This document shows, in pieces, positions 31,101 through 37,052 of a stretch of 64,000 nucleotides of DNA. Made by a program: the position numbers and the translations under genes. The stretch lies in assembly GCA_036023115.1 (NCBI GenBank), contig JAYKKT010000056.1:3096001-3160000 (forward strand), given 5' to 3'. A model generated the notes under the pieces. It was not told the origin of the DNA, searched no databases, and saw only the letters and a list, made by a program, of their open reading frames with translations. Source of the DNA: Brasenia schreberi (taxonomy: Eukaryota > Streptophyta > Magnoliopsida > Nymphaeales > Cabombaceae). Position 1 is the first letter of the stretch. Each line of letters opens with the position of its first letter.

Positions 31101-33206
31101 CTTTGTTGCTTTAAAACATTTAAACTATTTCATGTTGGATGCGGCAAGGACATACCCATGTCAGTGAGTTGATCTTATTGGAAGAATTCCATAACAGTTT
31201 GGACTAAAGAGGGATTATTGCTTACAAAAAAGCTCCCTAATTGGTCATATATTGCAAGAAGTTGCAAAAAGGGACAATAGATAAGAAACTAAGCGCACAT
31301 TGTTTAGCCCCATCCTTTCACATAAGCAAAACAAGAAGCTCTTTCAAGAGCACAAATCATGCCAACGCATTTCATTTCCCTTTTAGAAAGTTAAGGAGGT
31401 GGTATGCCGTGGAATGGATTGCCATAAGAAAGAAGAAACTAATTCAGTCCCTCACAAGTTGTTTTAATATCTACAAAGAGCAACGAGAAGAGGTCAAACA
31501 GGATAAAAAGAGGAAACTGTACATCCTTTGCAAATGATATTTTCATTAAAATACACTGCACAAGCTGAGCACATCATGGTCATCTAGAAATAAGTTGCAA
31601 ACAACAACAACAACAACTAAGCCTTTTCCCATACTAGACGGGGTCGGCTACATGGATTCTTTGTTTCCACAGATCCTAGAAATAAGTTGCAAACCTGAAG
31701 AAAATTTCTATATCTGAACAAATAATAAGAAGTCAAAAGAGAAACTTGAATCTACAACAAACAGCAGAGATCAGAGGTCAGCCTTTCCTGGAAGGAAACT
31801 TAATATAAGGAAGTTACTGAAAGAATTCACATACAAGCTTCTTGATCCCTTGGCGCAAAACCCATACTTCCTTCTCATTGGCTTTCTTGTCAGAGAGATA
31901 ACGATTGTAATCATCCCAGGCCTCTTTTGTAGCTGACACTGCAAATATGAAGATAAGTGGCCCCCACGTGCTTGCAGGGTTAACAGGGGTGATAAGCGGC
32001 CAAAGCTGAAGGCATGCAATCAATAAGAAATACTTGTTCATGAACCGGCTGCAGCAACCAATAGAAGGATAATCAGTGCAAGATATATAAAAATTGAAGT
32101 GGCAGAAACGGCTGCATTGTATCAACATTGCTAACCGTACTGCTGAAAGGGCACTAGAAAACTGTGTATATTTTTTACCAAACCACAAGTACAAGCACAT
32201 GAATAGTTAGATTAAGAGGACAAATCAACGTTATTAGTCATGTGAAGGTATTAATCATTTAGTTATTGCAGTTTTGATATTAATGGGATGTGATTAATTA
32301 CTTGCAAAGATGAAAGAAGCACAACTACAGGGATAAAAAGGCATCTTAGGCACTAAAAAATATTACAGTGATAGCTTTATGCTAAAAATTCTGAAGTGCA
32401 AACACACGGGAATATGTGTGTCAACTAGAAATCACCAGTGGAAACAATATTTTCTGGCAATTTAAACAATTAAATTTGCAGAGGTGCATGCACAGGGACA
32501 CATACACACATGAATGCAAGTACATGTATACTCACATATGTACATAGAACATATAGACATGTAGAAGCACATATCTTTCTCTCTCATATATCTATACTAT
32601 AATATATATATATATATATATACACACACATATACAAACTCAGAACCCAATGTTGTTTCAAGCTCTAAGATGAAGCCAAACATACAAACACAAGAGAGAA
32701 CCTGGACCTACAGTAGTTCAGGACCACCATAAAATAGTAGTTTCATTGCAGTGTGATATTTGGATCTATTGGGTCTTTAACCATCCCTGTGGACGTACAT
32801 ATCGTCTAGACTGTTATGTGTATTTGCATGAGCATATTTGTGCACTATCTCCTTAATTTTGCTTAGACACCAAGCAAATTCACACTCCAGGTACCAAATG
32901 CATAACATTCTCAGCTTAGAGGCTTCCCAGTTGACAACACACACATTCATACAGATATACATGTGCACATAGATAGATAGATGGAGACACACAAAAGCTT
33001 GTATATGGCCCAGTTACAAGCCACTGGCATGCATCCATATAAGACATATATGCGCATCAATTGATAAAAGATTGAGGTTACCTGAATTGCTCCCACAAGT
33101 TCTTGGGAATAAAATTAAATACAGTATACTTGCGGTTTGAGACACGGTTGTCACAAAAAGTGCCTGGAGAGAGTTCATTGTCATTAATGTAAACATATCG
33201 CTTCAT
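4015..33206 (-). CDS. ALA2: Phospholipid-transporting P4 ATPase, ALA2-like, N-terminal part (5 coding exons)
   Basis: Five minus-strand exons join in frame to give 241 codons from ATG 33206. P4 ATPases flip phospholipids to the cytosolic leaflet; ALA2 is the plant type resembling the short-N-terminus class. The sequence shows a start [12 protein letters not shown], then [16 protein letters not shown] leading into TM1 ([10 protein letters not shown]), TM2 ([16 protein letters not shown]), the actuator entry ([16 protein letters not shown]), the dephosphorylation motif DGET at residues 157-160, and the conserved block [21 protein letters not shown]. The phosphorylation (DKTGT) and later domains are not in the window and must lie left of position 1, unless the gene is broken there. 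No stop interrupts the joined exons, even though introns 2 and 3 are stuffed with transposons. Family call firm; intactness of the full gene unknown. Confidence 0.9.
4281..4373 (-). CDS. ALA2: ALA2-like coding exon 4 (DGET motif)
   Basis: The exon is 93 nt (31 codons), with a tctcag acceptor (4374-4375). It encodes [20 protein letters not shown] and ends LLHKIK. The following intron begins GCTAGT, not GT. Using the nearest GT, 4 nt further on, would break the frame of exon 5, so a GC donor is the simplest reading. Confidence 0.85.
5065..5082. repeat. Target-site duplication, left, of LINE B (18 bp)
   Basis: The word tatgcttgcttttctcaa is repeated exactly at 8116-8133, immediately after the TTG tail. 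This fixes the ends of LINE B and shows target-primed insertion into flippase intron 3. The outermost t may be shared with the tail. Confidence 0.93.
5195..5470 (+). pseudogene. LINE B N-terminal repeat region (start of the ancestral ORF)
   Basis: ATG 5195 opens a frame encoding two tandem protein repeats of about 28-31 residues. Each begins PLHxRPNVV, continues QRGxPH and ends KLV. Copy C reads through the same region into the endonuclease without a break. In B a run of seven G (5452-5458), against six in C, shifts the frame so that the peptide ends at 5470. Each repeat unit starts with an inverted word (ctacatt...aatgtag) able to form a small hairpin. Function unknown. Confidence 0.75.
5424..6578 (+). 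pseudogene. LINE B AP-endonuclease domain
   Basis: The frame covers an apurinic-type endonuclease, the nicking enzyme of non-LTR elements. The motifs are in order: [12 protein letters not shown] (catalytic N), LQETKW (catalytic E), [26 protein letters not shown] (D and N), then TQIHYFICR and HRLLVMDL (terminal His). The normal QIDYF is QIHYF here, so an active-site aspartate is lost; copy C keeps it. The open frame begins upstream of the G-run frameshift in a different register. A TAA at 6577 replaces a Trp codon seen in copy C. Confidence 0.85.
6580..8088 (+). pseudogene. LINE B reverse transcriptase and 3' end
   Basis: RT motifs are in order: [63 protein letters not shown] and [13 protein letters not shown], which keeps both catalytic aspartates. 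The frame is broken by a 1-nt loss near 6751, TGA at 7319 (TGG in copy C) and TAA at 7736 (CAA in copy C). After [10 protein letters not shown] it jumps straight to [10 protein letters not shown], losing about 260 bp that copy C retains. The family 3' core follows, then the TTG tail (8088-8115). Confidence 0.88.
8116..8133. repeat. Target-site duplication, right, of LINE B
   Basis: Exact second copy of the 18-bp word at 5065-5082, directly after the TTG tail. Confidence 0.93.
8535..8651 (-). CDS. ALA2: ALA2-like coding exon 3
   Basis: The exon is 117 nt (39 codons), between a tttcag acceptor (8652-8653) and a gtaagc donor (8534). It encodes [10 protein letters not shown], then [20 protein letters not shown] and PQGLCYVE, part of the actuator domain. 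Both ends are phase 0, so it joins exons 2 and 4 without change of frame. Confidence 0.92.
8775..9294. repeat. Tandem duplication, unit about 285 bp, in flippase intron 2
   Basis: The words gacctaaattt (8787 and 9072), ctgcagaca-like, gcaatgcag and cttgaattgtgg-like recur at a constant spacing of about 285 bp, with moderate divergence. The copia element starts at 9295, right at the end of the second unit. The part between exon 3 (8651) and 8775 holds nothing else that I can name. Confidence 0.65.
9456..11964 (-). mobile_element. hAT DNA transposon with exact 8-bp target duplication
   Basis: The element begins cagtgttg (9456) and ends with its complement aacactg (11964), a typical hAT terminus. 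It is flanked by gttggtcg at 9448-9455 and 11965-11972. Both ends are rich in subterminal gtatcg/cgatac words, as expected for transposase binding. It carries a decayed transposase on the minus strand. The remaining parts (9500-10060 and 11580-11900) are AT-rich and hold no other gene. It landed in the 5' LTR of copia D. Confidence 0.93.
10060..11576 (-). pseudogene. hAT transposase (BED finger, DUF659-like, C-terminal dimerisation region), decayed
   Basis: On the minus strand the order is as follows. First a BED-like finger remnant (DPAWQWG, then [18 protein letters not shown]) near 11420-11300. Then the DUF659-like core near 11208-10924 ([50 protein letters not shown]). Then the C-terminal part, 10750-10080 ([71 protein letters not shown]). 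Stops and frameshifts are frequent. The region between the finger and the core is shorter than usual, so an internal deletion is likely. The catalytic aspartate region is partly present (TNNVTNY) but altered. Confidence 0.88.
12054..12066 (+). other. Primer-binding site of copia D
   Basis: The word tggtatcagagtc follows the LTR end (aaca) directly and matches the usual plant copia PBS for initiator methionine tRNA, with one change from tggtatcagagc. Confidence 0.8.
12219..12850 (+). pseudogene. Copia D gag remnant
   Basis: Broken frames match the gag of copia [21 protein letters not shown] then [28 protein letters not shown], then [11 protein letters not shown] and GKCLIYYVV. Many stops interrupt it. 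No zinc knuckle is recognisable before the protease remnant. Confidence 0.7.
13010..14215 (+). pseudogene. Copia D protease and integrase remnant
   Basis: The frame reads IDSGATNHMVRS (protease active site) at 13019. The integrase zinc region follows ([13 protein letters not shown], then CEPCQLG), then [19 protein letters not shown] and [11 protein letters not shown] from the integrase core. After a gap it continues [17 protein letters not shown] near 13950 and the linker [13 protein letters not shown]. The stretch stays open from 13042 to 13530, the best frame of this element; elsewhere stops are common. LINE C interrupts it at 14272. Confidence 0.85.
14225..16176 (-). pseudogene. LINE C reverse transcriptase, catalytic aspartate changed
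   Basis: Pieces 16176-15607 and 15616-15260 carry [36 protein letters not shown] and [12 protein letters not shown]. Near 15070 the catalytic FADD box reads FAYD, so the enzyme would be dead even without frameshifts. The C-terminal piece 14698-14290 is intact through [33 protein letters not shown] and [19 protein letters not shown], giving the sequence that is deleted in LINE B. Confidence 0.88.
14260..14271. repeat. Target-site duplication, left, of LINE C (12 bp)
   Basis: The word tgtatacaagat is repeated at 17542-17553 across LINE C; both copies lie in copia D pol. Confidence 0.88.
14272..17541 (-). mobile_element. RTE-type LINE copy C, near full length, inactive
   Basis: This 3270-bp element in minus orientation is bounded by a 12-bp duplication (17542-17553). 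Its TTG tail appears as caacaacaac at 14274-14283. It is the same family as copy B and complete from the 5' repeats to the 3' end, including the 260 bp that B lacks. It landed in copia D pol, so it is younger than D. It lies on the same strand as the flippase gene. Confidence 0.94.
16337..17420 (-). pseudogene. LINE C N-terminal repeats and AP endonuclease, broken
   Basis: The frame 17357-17052 runs from the N-terminal repeats ([31 protein letters not shown]) straight into [14 protein letters not shown] and IHILCL, showing the ancestral ORF had no break at the G run. A stop then interrupts it, and further decayed endonuclease sequence follows. The last piece, 16585-16337, has [12 protein letters not shown] (aspartate kept) and HRLLVMDL. 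Confidence 0.85.
17542..17553. repeat. Target-site duplication, right, of LINE C
   Basis: Second copy of tgtatacaagat. Confidence 0.88.
17925..17974 (-). mobile_element. 50-bp RTE stub (5'-truncated LINE end)
   Basis: The sequence is the last part of the RTE 3' end (complement of catgtagccgac, tagtatgggaaaagg) with a short TTG tail. It interrupts the CKWVY-TIKCK junction of copia D RT and is flanked by atac (17921-17924, 17975-17978). The short duplication is weak, but the split coding sequence fixes the boundaries. Confidence 0.8.
18338..18342. repeat. Target-site duplication, left, of LTR element E
   Basis: ggtat, repeated at 22781-22785. The coding sequence of copia D resumes beyond the right copy. 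Confidence 0.88.
18343..18642 (-). repeat. LTR of element E (3' LTR in its own orientation)
   Basis: 300 bp, tgttgaaattcg to atattctcaaca in plus coordinates. In the element's own direction it begins tgttgagaatat. It is followed by the polypurine tract complement ccccctcatgttggg. Confidence 0.92.
19330..19520 (-). repeat. Degenerate short repeats in element E 3' region
   Basis: Units of roughly 24-30 bp built on the complement of gcagccatgaaggttgct recur (ccttggctg, ccttccttgctgca, ttcatggttg, tcatagctgca, caatggctgca). The same repeat type occurs in element F at 26930-27320. The DNA between 18643 and 19330 matches F 27330-27994 in part and has no coding sign. Confidence 0.7.
19866..20612 (-). 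pseudogene. Captured oxysterol-binding-protein-related (ORP) fragment
   Basis: On the minus strand: [39 protein letters not shown] and [10 protein letters not shown], a short disturbed join, then [93 protein letters not shown] and [15 protein letters not shown], ending [10 protein letters not shown]. This is the C-terminal half of the lipid-transfer domain of plant ORP3-type proteins. About 750 bp run without an intron, suggesting an mRNA source. A frameshift near 20265 and stops disable it. A 20-bp word (aaattttaggctcctcctca) occurs both at the join (about 20407) and at its normal place (about 20308), as expected of a template switch. Confidence 0.88.
20800..21150 (-). repeat. Tandem repeats shared with element F (E copy)
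   Basis: Units of about 50-60 bp, built on (minus strand) aaaccagaaaggtag followed by ttactttcctgattttgtgg, recur three or more times; the RTE stub at 20875 splits one. The same units occur in F at 25440-25740. The next stretch (20700-20790, cataaaggataattccca to ttctcttgctga in the element's orientation) is also shared, after which E and F diverge. Confidence 0.75.
20875..20944 (+). mobile_element. 70-bp RTE stub inside element E
   Basis: The sequence tggaaacaaattatccatg, tagccgacc, tagtatgggaaaaggctt and a TTG-like tail is the RTE 3' end. Flanks tatttcaggttagct (20860-20874) and tatttctggttagct (20945-20959) form a 15-bp duplication with one change. It interrupts the tandem repeats of element E, so it is younger than E. 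Confidence 0.93.
21155..21343. repeat. Tandem duplication, 2 x 92 bp
   Basis: The block beginning accaatagccttacttcttc repeats at a period of 92 bp (21155, 21247, third start word at 21339), the two copies being nearly identical. It duplicates the 3' end of the RICESLEEPER-like frame. Because 92 is not a multiple of three it also shifts the frame. Confidence 0.9.
21257..21600 (-). pseudogene. Captured RICESLEEPER-like hAT transposase fragment (DUF4413-like)
   Basis: The frame reads [49 protein letters not shown], and then a lysine-rich end. This matches the middle domain of BED-finger RICESLEEPER-type hAT proteins (KYW, ILDPRFK and YYYxxIYG patterns). The usual ILDPRFK is ILDSRFK. No BED finger, catalytic region or dimerisation domain is nearby, so it is a piece only. 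It occupies the first variable slot of element E, upstream of the shared tandem repeats. Confidence 0.75.
21950..22330 (-). other. Unrecognised charged open stretch in element E
   Basis: In mixed frames the minus strand reads [20 protein letters not shown], then [20 protein letters not shown] and EFTNDLT, a stop, then [20 protein letters not shown] and [16 protein letters not shown]. It is acidic then basic and coiled-coil-like. It could be a gag relic or another captured host piece; I recognise neither. It lies between the PBS and the hAT piece. Confidence 0.35.
22481..22780 (-). repeat. LTR of element E (5' LTR in its own orientation)
   Basis: 300 bp, matching 18343-18642. The PBS complement ggctctgatacca abuts it at 22468-22480. 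Next to it at 22781-22785 is the ggtat duplication. Confidence 0.92.
23737..23978 (+). repeat. 3' LTR of copia D
   Basis: This LTR is 242 bp, from tggaagattgaagg to caatgaaca, preceded by the purine-rich tract aacttgaggggagtaa. Apart from scattered substitutions it equals the 5' LTR with the hAT element removed. Confidence 0.92.
23979..24260. other. Flippase intron 2 sequence between two LTR elements
   Basis: I see no gene, repeat or motif here beyond the flanks of copia D and element F. Confidence 0.5.
24261..24554 (+). repeat. 5' LTR of element F
   Basis: 294 bp, tgttcaagaatatatg to cacgaatttaaaaa. It contains the family words attattgtaattgccc, caacccattatataaagg and the G-run/ctccattggaggg palindrome-like block near 24437-24465. 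Confidence 0.88.
24841..25010 (+). pseudogene. Captured 60S ribosomal protein L26 (uL24) fragment
   Basis: ATG 24841 reads [15 protein letters not shown], the plant L26 N-terminus. After a short garbled stretch, another frame reads [20 protein letters not shown] (about 24948-25007), the KOW-motif entry of L26. Frameshifts lie between the two pieces. The match stops abruptly near 25010, where a second host fragment begins. No ribosomal gene structure is present, so it is a captured piece. Confidence 0.85.
25011..25196 (+). pseudogene. Captured UBP12/13-like ubiquitin hydrolase C-terminal fragment
   Basis: The sequence reads [10 protein letters not shown], then (after a frame slip) [32 protein letters not shown] and LGELEY, ending at a stop near 25196. 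It matches the C-terminal ubiquitin-like region of plant UBP12/13-type deubiquitinases (REGETLAxVKxR, [17 protein letters not shown], LGRPEYL patterns). It is joined directly to the L26 piece. The catalytic domain is absent. Confidence 0.85.
25440..25740 (+). repeat. Tandem repeats shared with element E (F copy)
   Basis: About five degenerate units of 50-60 bp: gaaagaaagatttg, agtaagttacagattacttt, cctgattttgtgggaa, gagaaaggtagttatgg. They pair with those of E at 20800-21150 and separate the two variable slots. The next shared block is 25790-25840 (cataaaggataattccca to ttctcttgctga). Confidence 0.75.
25930..26299 (+). pseudogene. Unrecognised open stretch in element F
   Basis: This frame is open for about 120 codons without an early ATG. 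It is Ser/Asp/His-rich and hydrophilic ([57 protein letters not shown]). It begins soon after the shared block that ends ttctcttgctga, so by analogy with E it is probably a captured host fragment. The source gene is unknown to me. Confidence 0.45.
26381..26689 (+). pseudogene. Captured defensin-like cysteine-rich peptide frame
   Basis: ATG 26381 (or 26396) opens a frame with a strong signal peptide (basic start, then [14 protein letters not shown]) and a short mature region with spaced cysteines: CISAC, GRCAHRC and GGRC within about 30 residues. That is the plan of plant defensin-like/LCR secreted peptides. The frame then drifts into VLLLLLEE and ends at 26689. In the +1 frame just after 26603 lies a short cysteine cluster, so a 1-nt slip probably cut off the last cysteines. 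It lies in the second variable slot of element F. It is likely non-functional. Confidence 0.6.
26702..26893 (+). other. Short unrecognised open frame after the defensin-like piece
   Basis: A 63-codon frame from ATG 26702 ([20 protein letters not shown], then [13 protein letters not shown]). I do not recognise it. It lies before the shared 3' repeats of element F and could be a further captured piece or chance. Confidence 0.2.
26930..27320 (+). repeat. Degenerate short repeats in element F 3' region
   Basis: Repeats of about 24-30 bp built on gcagccatgaaggttgctgaaaaa, clearest at 27225-27310 where three near copies follow one another. Same type as E 19330-19520. The remaining 27330-27994 matches E in part and shows no coding sign. 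Confidence 0.8.
27995..28308 (+). repeat. 3' LTR of element F with a 19-G run
   Basis: 314 bp, tgttgaagaatatttg to gaatttcaaca. It matches the 5' LTR and the E LTRs. A homopolymer of 19 G (28181-28199) replaces the shorter G tracts of the other copies and explains most of the extra length. Confidence 0.9.
28309..31583. other. Flippase intron 2, no gene seen
   Basis: Short open frames on both strands are of chance length, and none has recognisable motifs. A short TG/TC-rich microsatellite lies at about 30966-30993. I find no repeat with clear ends. Confidence 0.5.
31603..31675 (-). mobile_element. 73-bp RTE stub with 19-bp target duplication
   Basis: The complement of the RTE 3' end (tctgtggaaacaaagaatcc, tagccgacc, gtatgggaaaagg, TTG tail) is flanked by exact copies of ctagaaataagttgcaaac at 31584-31602 and 31676-31694. 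It lies in flippase intron 2, about 140 bp downstream of exon 2, on the gene's own strand. Confidence 0.96.
31835..32048 (-). CDS. ALA2: ALA2-like coding exon 2 (TM1-TM2)
   Basis: The exon is 214 nt, between a ctgcag acceptor (32049-32054) and a gtatgtg donor (31834). It encodes the end of the N-terminal tail, TM1 and TM2 and the start of the actuator domain ([13 protein letters not shown], ending GIKKL). It ends in phase 0. An RTE stub with its target duplication lies about 140 bp downstream of the donor. The next exon is about 23 kb away. Confidence 0.92.
32049..33081 (-). other. Flippase intron 1
   Basis: A GT-AG intron of 1033 bp (gtaacc to ctgcag). It contains a short AT microsatellite (32590-32622) and TG-rich stretches. 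No other feature seen. Confidence 0.8.
33082..33206 (-). CDS. ALA2: ALA2-like coding exon 1
   Basis: The exon is 125 nt: 41 codons plus 2 nt, starting at ATG 33206-33204 and ending before a gtaacc donor (33081). It encodes the cytosolic N-terminus up to LWEQF. The split codon joins exon 2 as AG|C (Ser). The start fits the conserved MKRxVYIND beginning of the family. Confidence 0.9.
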
Positions 33207-33249
33207 CCTTGACTAGCAACCCACGAGCTCACAGAAACATGCTACAAGT

Positions 33250-34680
33250 TGCTTCCTGTGTATGTCTCCAATACTTTAGAAGTCATTACCTGGCATGGGT
33301 TGTATTAGAAGAGACCCAAAAGAAAAGGAGTCATGTATGAGTACCCCTTGCTCCCTCCCTCGCTCCTACACGCACACATGCGTGCACACACATGCACATA
33401 TATAGATAGATAGAGAGAGAGAGAGAGACATGTGCAGATAAACATGTTTGCTCTATCATGATACAAAAACTTGCAAGATTACCCAAATCATCAAGCAACA
33501 CATAAGCGACTTTTACAAAATGAATAAGCAGGAATAAAACATAGTTGTTCAACAAGAAGTCTTCTACAAAATGATAATAAACTGCTTTCAGCAATACAAG
33601 AGCCCTCTTACAGAAAGAGGTGGGTGATAGGTCACAAATACCTAGCAATTAAAAAAATGATATTGCATATTGTTAGTATCAAAAGGAAAAACAAAATGAT
33701 AAGGGCCTTGTATCACAGCAGGGCCCTGTATCAGCATGTATCGCACCATACAGGCCTGTATCATATTATACAAGATACAATATGGGAGATTCTCCCTCAA
33801 CTCTTATAAGTTTTACATTTTTATCGTTAAACAGAGAGAAAGACTTCATCGTATCATGGCCAAAACAATACAACTACAATTGACAGTACGCTACTTACAA
33901 CACTGATATTACATTCCTTACTTCAATTCAACAGAAGAGTGTACAACTGAATGTGATAACAGATAGCAGATTTTTTCAAGTCAAATGTGGTGATCCAAAC
34001 TTATTTAGGAGAAATAGAAAATCCAATCTTACTAACACAGATTGGTTAGTATTACAGGTAACTCAAAGGTAGTCAAAGAGCAGTATTACAGGTAATTCAA
34101 AGGTAGTCAAAGAACAGTGTGACTTCTCTTCCGCTTTGAAGGGACAGATAGTCACATTTTCTTCCAATGTTGTGCACCTCGTTTTGCCAATAGATATGAA
34201 ATAAAATTGGTTTGGTCAAGGATTTGATAGATGAATAGCACCAGTTGAGGCATTCATTTTGAGAAAGATTTGTGACACCCGATTTTTCTGATGCAACCAC
34301 CTTCTGAGGGCCTAGTAGAACATAACGTAAAACTCCAAGTTTAGGATTCTTGCCCCAGCACTATCCTGGGCATTGCCTTGCAGGAGTAGCTAATCATGCG
34401 AGTTAAACCCTCATCTAGCAGCCAGAGTCCTTCCCCCACTATGATAACTCAACAAATCCTTGAGCCACTTAAGTCATAACATGGATTGACTCCCCTTGCA
34501 CAGATTCTTAGCTGAATTGAAGCTAAACACTAAGACAGAGACAGCCCATGGATGACACATCTGACTCTGAGAGACCCATTCACCGATGTGACATGCTCCA
34601 ACTTCTAAACTTGGTCTCAGGTGATCCTATGTGCCACTCTAATGTGAATGTGATGGGTTGTTCTACATCAAAGTGCAACT
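33250..34680. other. Presumed leader intron, left part
   Basis: No gene is seen. A short GA microsatellite lies at 33410-33428. A palindromic patch at about 33695-33785, rich in gtatca/gtatcg words, resembles the subterminal repeats of the hAT element at 9456-11964 and may be a decayed end. A 20-bp tandem-like word (ggtaactcaaaggtagtcaaag) appears twice at 34055-34110. Confidence 0.35.
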
Positions 34681-34689
34681 TAAAGGGAC

Positions 34690-35190
34690 AAAGACCTAGG
34701 GAATGATTGATTTCGAGGCAATATACAACTTTGTTTCTCTTGCAGAATCACACCTATTAGGAATTTAGGATTCATGTCGAGGAGATGAACACCTACATCA
34801 AGAGTGCCTCTACCAAGATTGATATGGTAGCCTGCCAAGCAAAAAGAATAATCCTGAGGATTGGAGGTCGGTGCATGAGAGTCAACTTCTCCGTAGCAGA
34901 CATGAATCACCTGATGGTATTCGATATAGAGTTTCTTCGAAAAGAAAAAGCATATCCAGAGTCCAGACCCCATAGACCATTGCCTCTACTTCAAGGATGA
35001 CCATGTCCCAGACAAAGTTATGCAAAACGAGTTGAAGATTACTCAGCCCTATGGCTTAAGATTGATACGGCTGAAGGCATCATGGAATCAATACCCTAGG
35101 CCAAACAAGACCCTCCAAGTTGCTAATCATCAAGCAACGACTGAAGTCGGGGAACATAGGTAAAAGACCCTCCCAAAGCCCAAAGCATTT
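34690..35190 (+). pseudogene. Ty3/gypsy protease-region remnant
   Basis: Broken frames read MIDFEAIYNFVSLAE (expected pattern: an aspartate-Ser/Thr-Gly box followed by ATHNFV), then after about 150 bp IGGRCMRVNFSVADMNHLMV and FDIEFLRKEKAYPE. That matches the VDFxVxxMDDFDVVLGxEFL stretch of gypsy gag-protease polyproteins. The active-site triad is destroyed. A 50-bp word (ccccatagaccattgcctc and following) recurs at about 35407, so part was duplicated. No LTRs found. Confidence 0.5.
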
Positions 35191-35199
35191 CCGAGCCTG

Positions 35200-36079
35200 A
35201 CTTACGAAAGAAGTCTGAGATTACCGCATTACACTATTATATAATATAGTTGGTTGACAGGCTTGAGGAGAGGGTGAAGACGAAGGCATTACTGAGGATG
35301 ACAACAATTTTGGTAGGGGAAAATGTGACCATTTGACCATGAACTATTATCGACCTTCAGCCTATGACAAAAACACTCTCCGAGGAAAGAAAAAGAATAT
35401 CCAACCCCATAGACCAATGCCTCTACTTCAAAGATGACAGTCCAGTAATGGTGCTTACCATTCTATCTGACTGATCACAGGTTCTTCCCAAGAGAATGTC
35501 ATTACACTTCCACTGAAGTCGACTTTGAATTGGAGCCTATAGGAGTAAAGGTATAACTCATCTACCTTTTCGTAGCTCAGGAACAGATTAAATTTCTACC
35601 AGTAAGAGATTTGACTTTTACAGGCAAGGTGCATCTTTTTTATCAGAGATTGAGTCAGCTTCACGTTTAATGTAGATGAGCCAACGTTAGGCATTCTCCG
35701 GTGATAAGGAAATAGATTGTTATCCGAACATCCGCCAATATCTGAGTCTGTGTGTTTCATAGTGAAGCAGAAGACTTCTACAAAAAAGAAGTGTGACAGA
35801 CAGAGATTGGTGATAGTAATTAACATTGAAACATCCCAAGATAGGAGCATAATATCAATGCCACATTTTCACAGATAAGGGCTACATGAACCTAAATAAA
35901 AGAAAAAAGAGAATCTCTGAGGGAGACGTAGTCGGTATGCGATGAACGTGAAGAAGAGATGAAGATGAAGGAGAAAAAATTAAGCAAAAAATAAATTAAT
36001 AAGAAAAATAAAAGGAAATCAGCCAAAAAGAGAAAAAAGAAGTAGCGGGAGAAGAAAATGAAGAAGACAAAACACTCAC
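35200..36079. other. Presumed leader intron, right part
   Basis: Apart from the duplicated gypsy word near 35407 no coding or repeat signal is seen. It ends at the gtgagtg donor of the GC-rich leader exon. Confidence 0.4.
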
Positions 36080-36530
36080 CCAAGAACACTTCCGCGGGTC
36101 GCTGCTGGAGCACGCGGGAGTCGCCGCCGGCTTCCGGAAGTCTTAAAGTTCGCCGGCCTTTTGCCGCACGAGGGAAAGAGAAAGCCACCCCGACTAACCG
36201 AAGAAACTAACGAGGAACAAACGCATAGGCCGAGATCATCTACGCAACCAAGGATCCGAGAAGCAGCAAACTCAATAATAATCAGAAAAAACAGCAGAAC
36301 AAAAGCAGGACGAACACTGATTGAATCTTGATTCAAAAGGCTCGCAATTGAATTCCTCCTACGAACAAGCGGAGACGCCGGAGGAGGATGTTCGCACCTT
36401 CGCCGGCAAGAATAGTCACACCGAGGGGGAAAGGGAAGAAAGGAAGAGGGCGACCCAGGTCGGGCCGGCATATTCCACGTGTCTGCTGATCCAATTGCTT
36501 CTTTGACTTTCTGGGTCGGGTCCGCGTCCA
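36080..36530 (-). other. Probable 5' leader exon and promoter-proximal region of the ALA2-like gene
   Basis: This is a sharply GC- and CpG-rich block in AT-rich surroundings. It ends on the minus strand with a textbook donor (TTCTTGG|gtgagtg at 36079). Its minus strand is open for 151 codons, but the translation resembles no protein I know and looks like GC-rich leader sequence. It lies 2.9 kb upstream of the flippase start codon, with acceptor-like sites just above that ATG (for example ttgtag near 33240). I infer a leader exon and a leader intron of about 2.8 kb. It could instead belong to another gene. Confidence 0.5.
36476..36481. promoter_or_regulatory. G-box/ABRE core CACGTG
   Basis: A palindromic CACGTG within tattccacgtgtctg lies near the upstream edge of the GC-rich leader block. 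Such cores bind bZIP or bHLH factors. A weak AAATAAAG box on the minus strand lies about 150 bp upstream (near 36635). Position fits a promoter, but nothing here proves use. Confidence 0.35.
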
Positions 36531-36559
36531 CGAAAGAACGGCCTCCGGTTTTTGGGGCT

Positions 36560-37050
36560 AACGTAAAGCTCTCACTTCTCGGTCATATTTGGATCGGACA
36601 TTCTGCATTCCTTGGTCAAATAGATTCGCTTTATTTGTTTTGCTTTGCTTTTGTCCTAACTGGATCTCGGTATGAGTGGGAAAGCTGATTTCACTTCTTC
36701 TTTCATCGATTAAATGATCCCCACTTACAATATTCAGGCGCTTAATATTAACCGTAGTTTTGTGGATGGTAGGCAGATTTTTAACGGAGAAGCAAATGAA
36801 CTTCGACCCAGTGAGGAACCTTTTCTAAGGTTTTAAAGCCTGGCAAAGGATCTGGACCGAATCAAATTTATTTATTCCTGTTTTCTCATGCATATGATAT
36901 GAAACGTGTATAGTCCATCAACAACCACTTGCGCGGTCTTTCTAAAGCGAGGCAAAATCTCTGAACCGAATCGAATTTATTCTATTCCATTTTTTTCATG
37001 CATATGATCTTAAACTTCTGTAGTCCATCAACTACCACTTGGGCGGTGGC
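36560..37050. other. Upstream intergenic DNA
   Basis: A direct repeat is visible: catgcatatgatatgaaacg...gtagtccatcaac...accacttg at about 36888-36930 and again at 37000-37042. Otherwise nothing is recognised. The flippase promoter probably lies at its left edge. Confidence 0.4.
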
Positions 37051-37052
37051 GA

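Noticed and set aside
17925..31675. Calling the 50-73-bp units a SINE family
   Set aside because: Their 5' ends differ and each is collinear with the LINE 3' end, so they are 5'-truncated LINE insertions.
36076..36531. 151-codon minus-strand frame as a protein gene
   Set aside because: GC-rich DNA makes long chance frames; there is no motif, and the segment ends at a strong splice donor, which fits a leader exon better.
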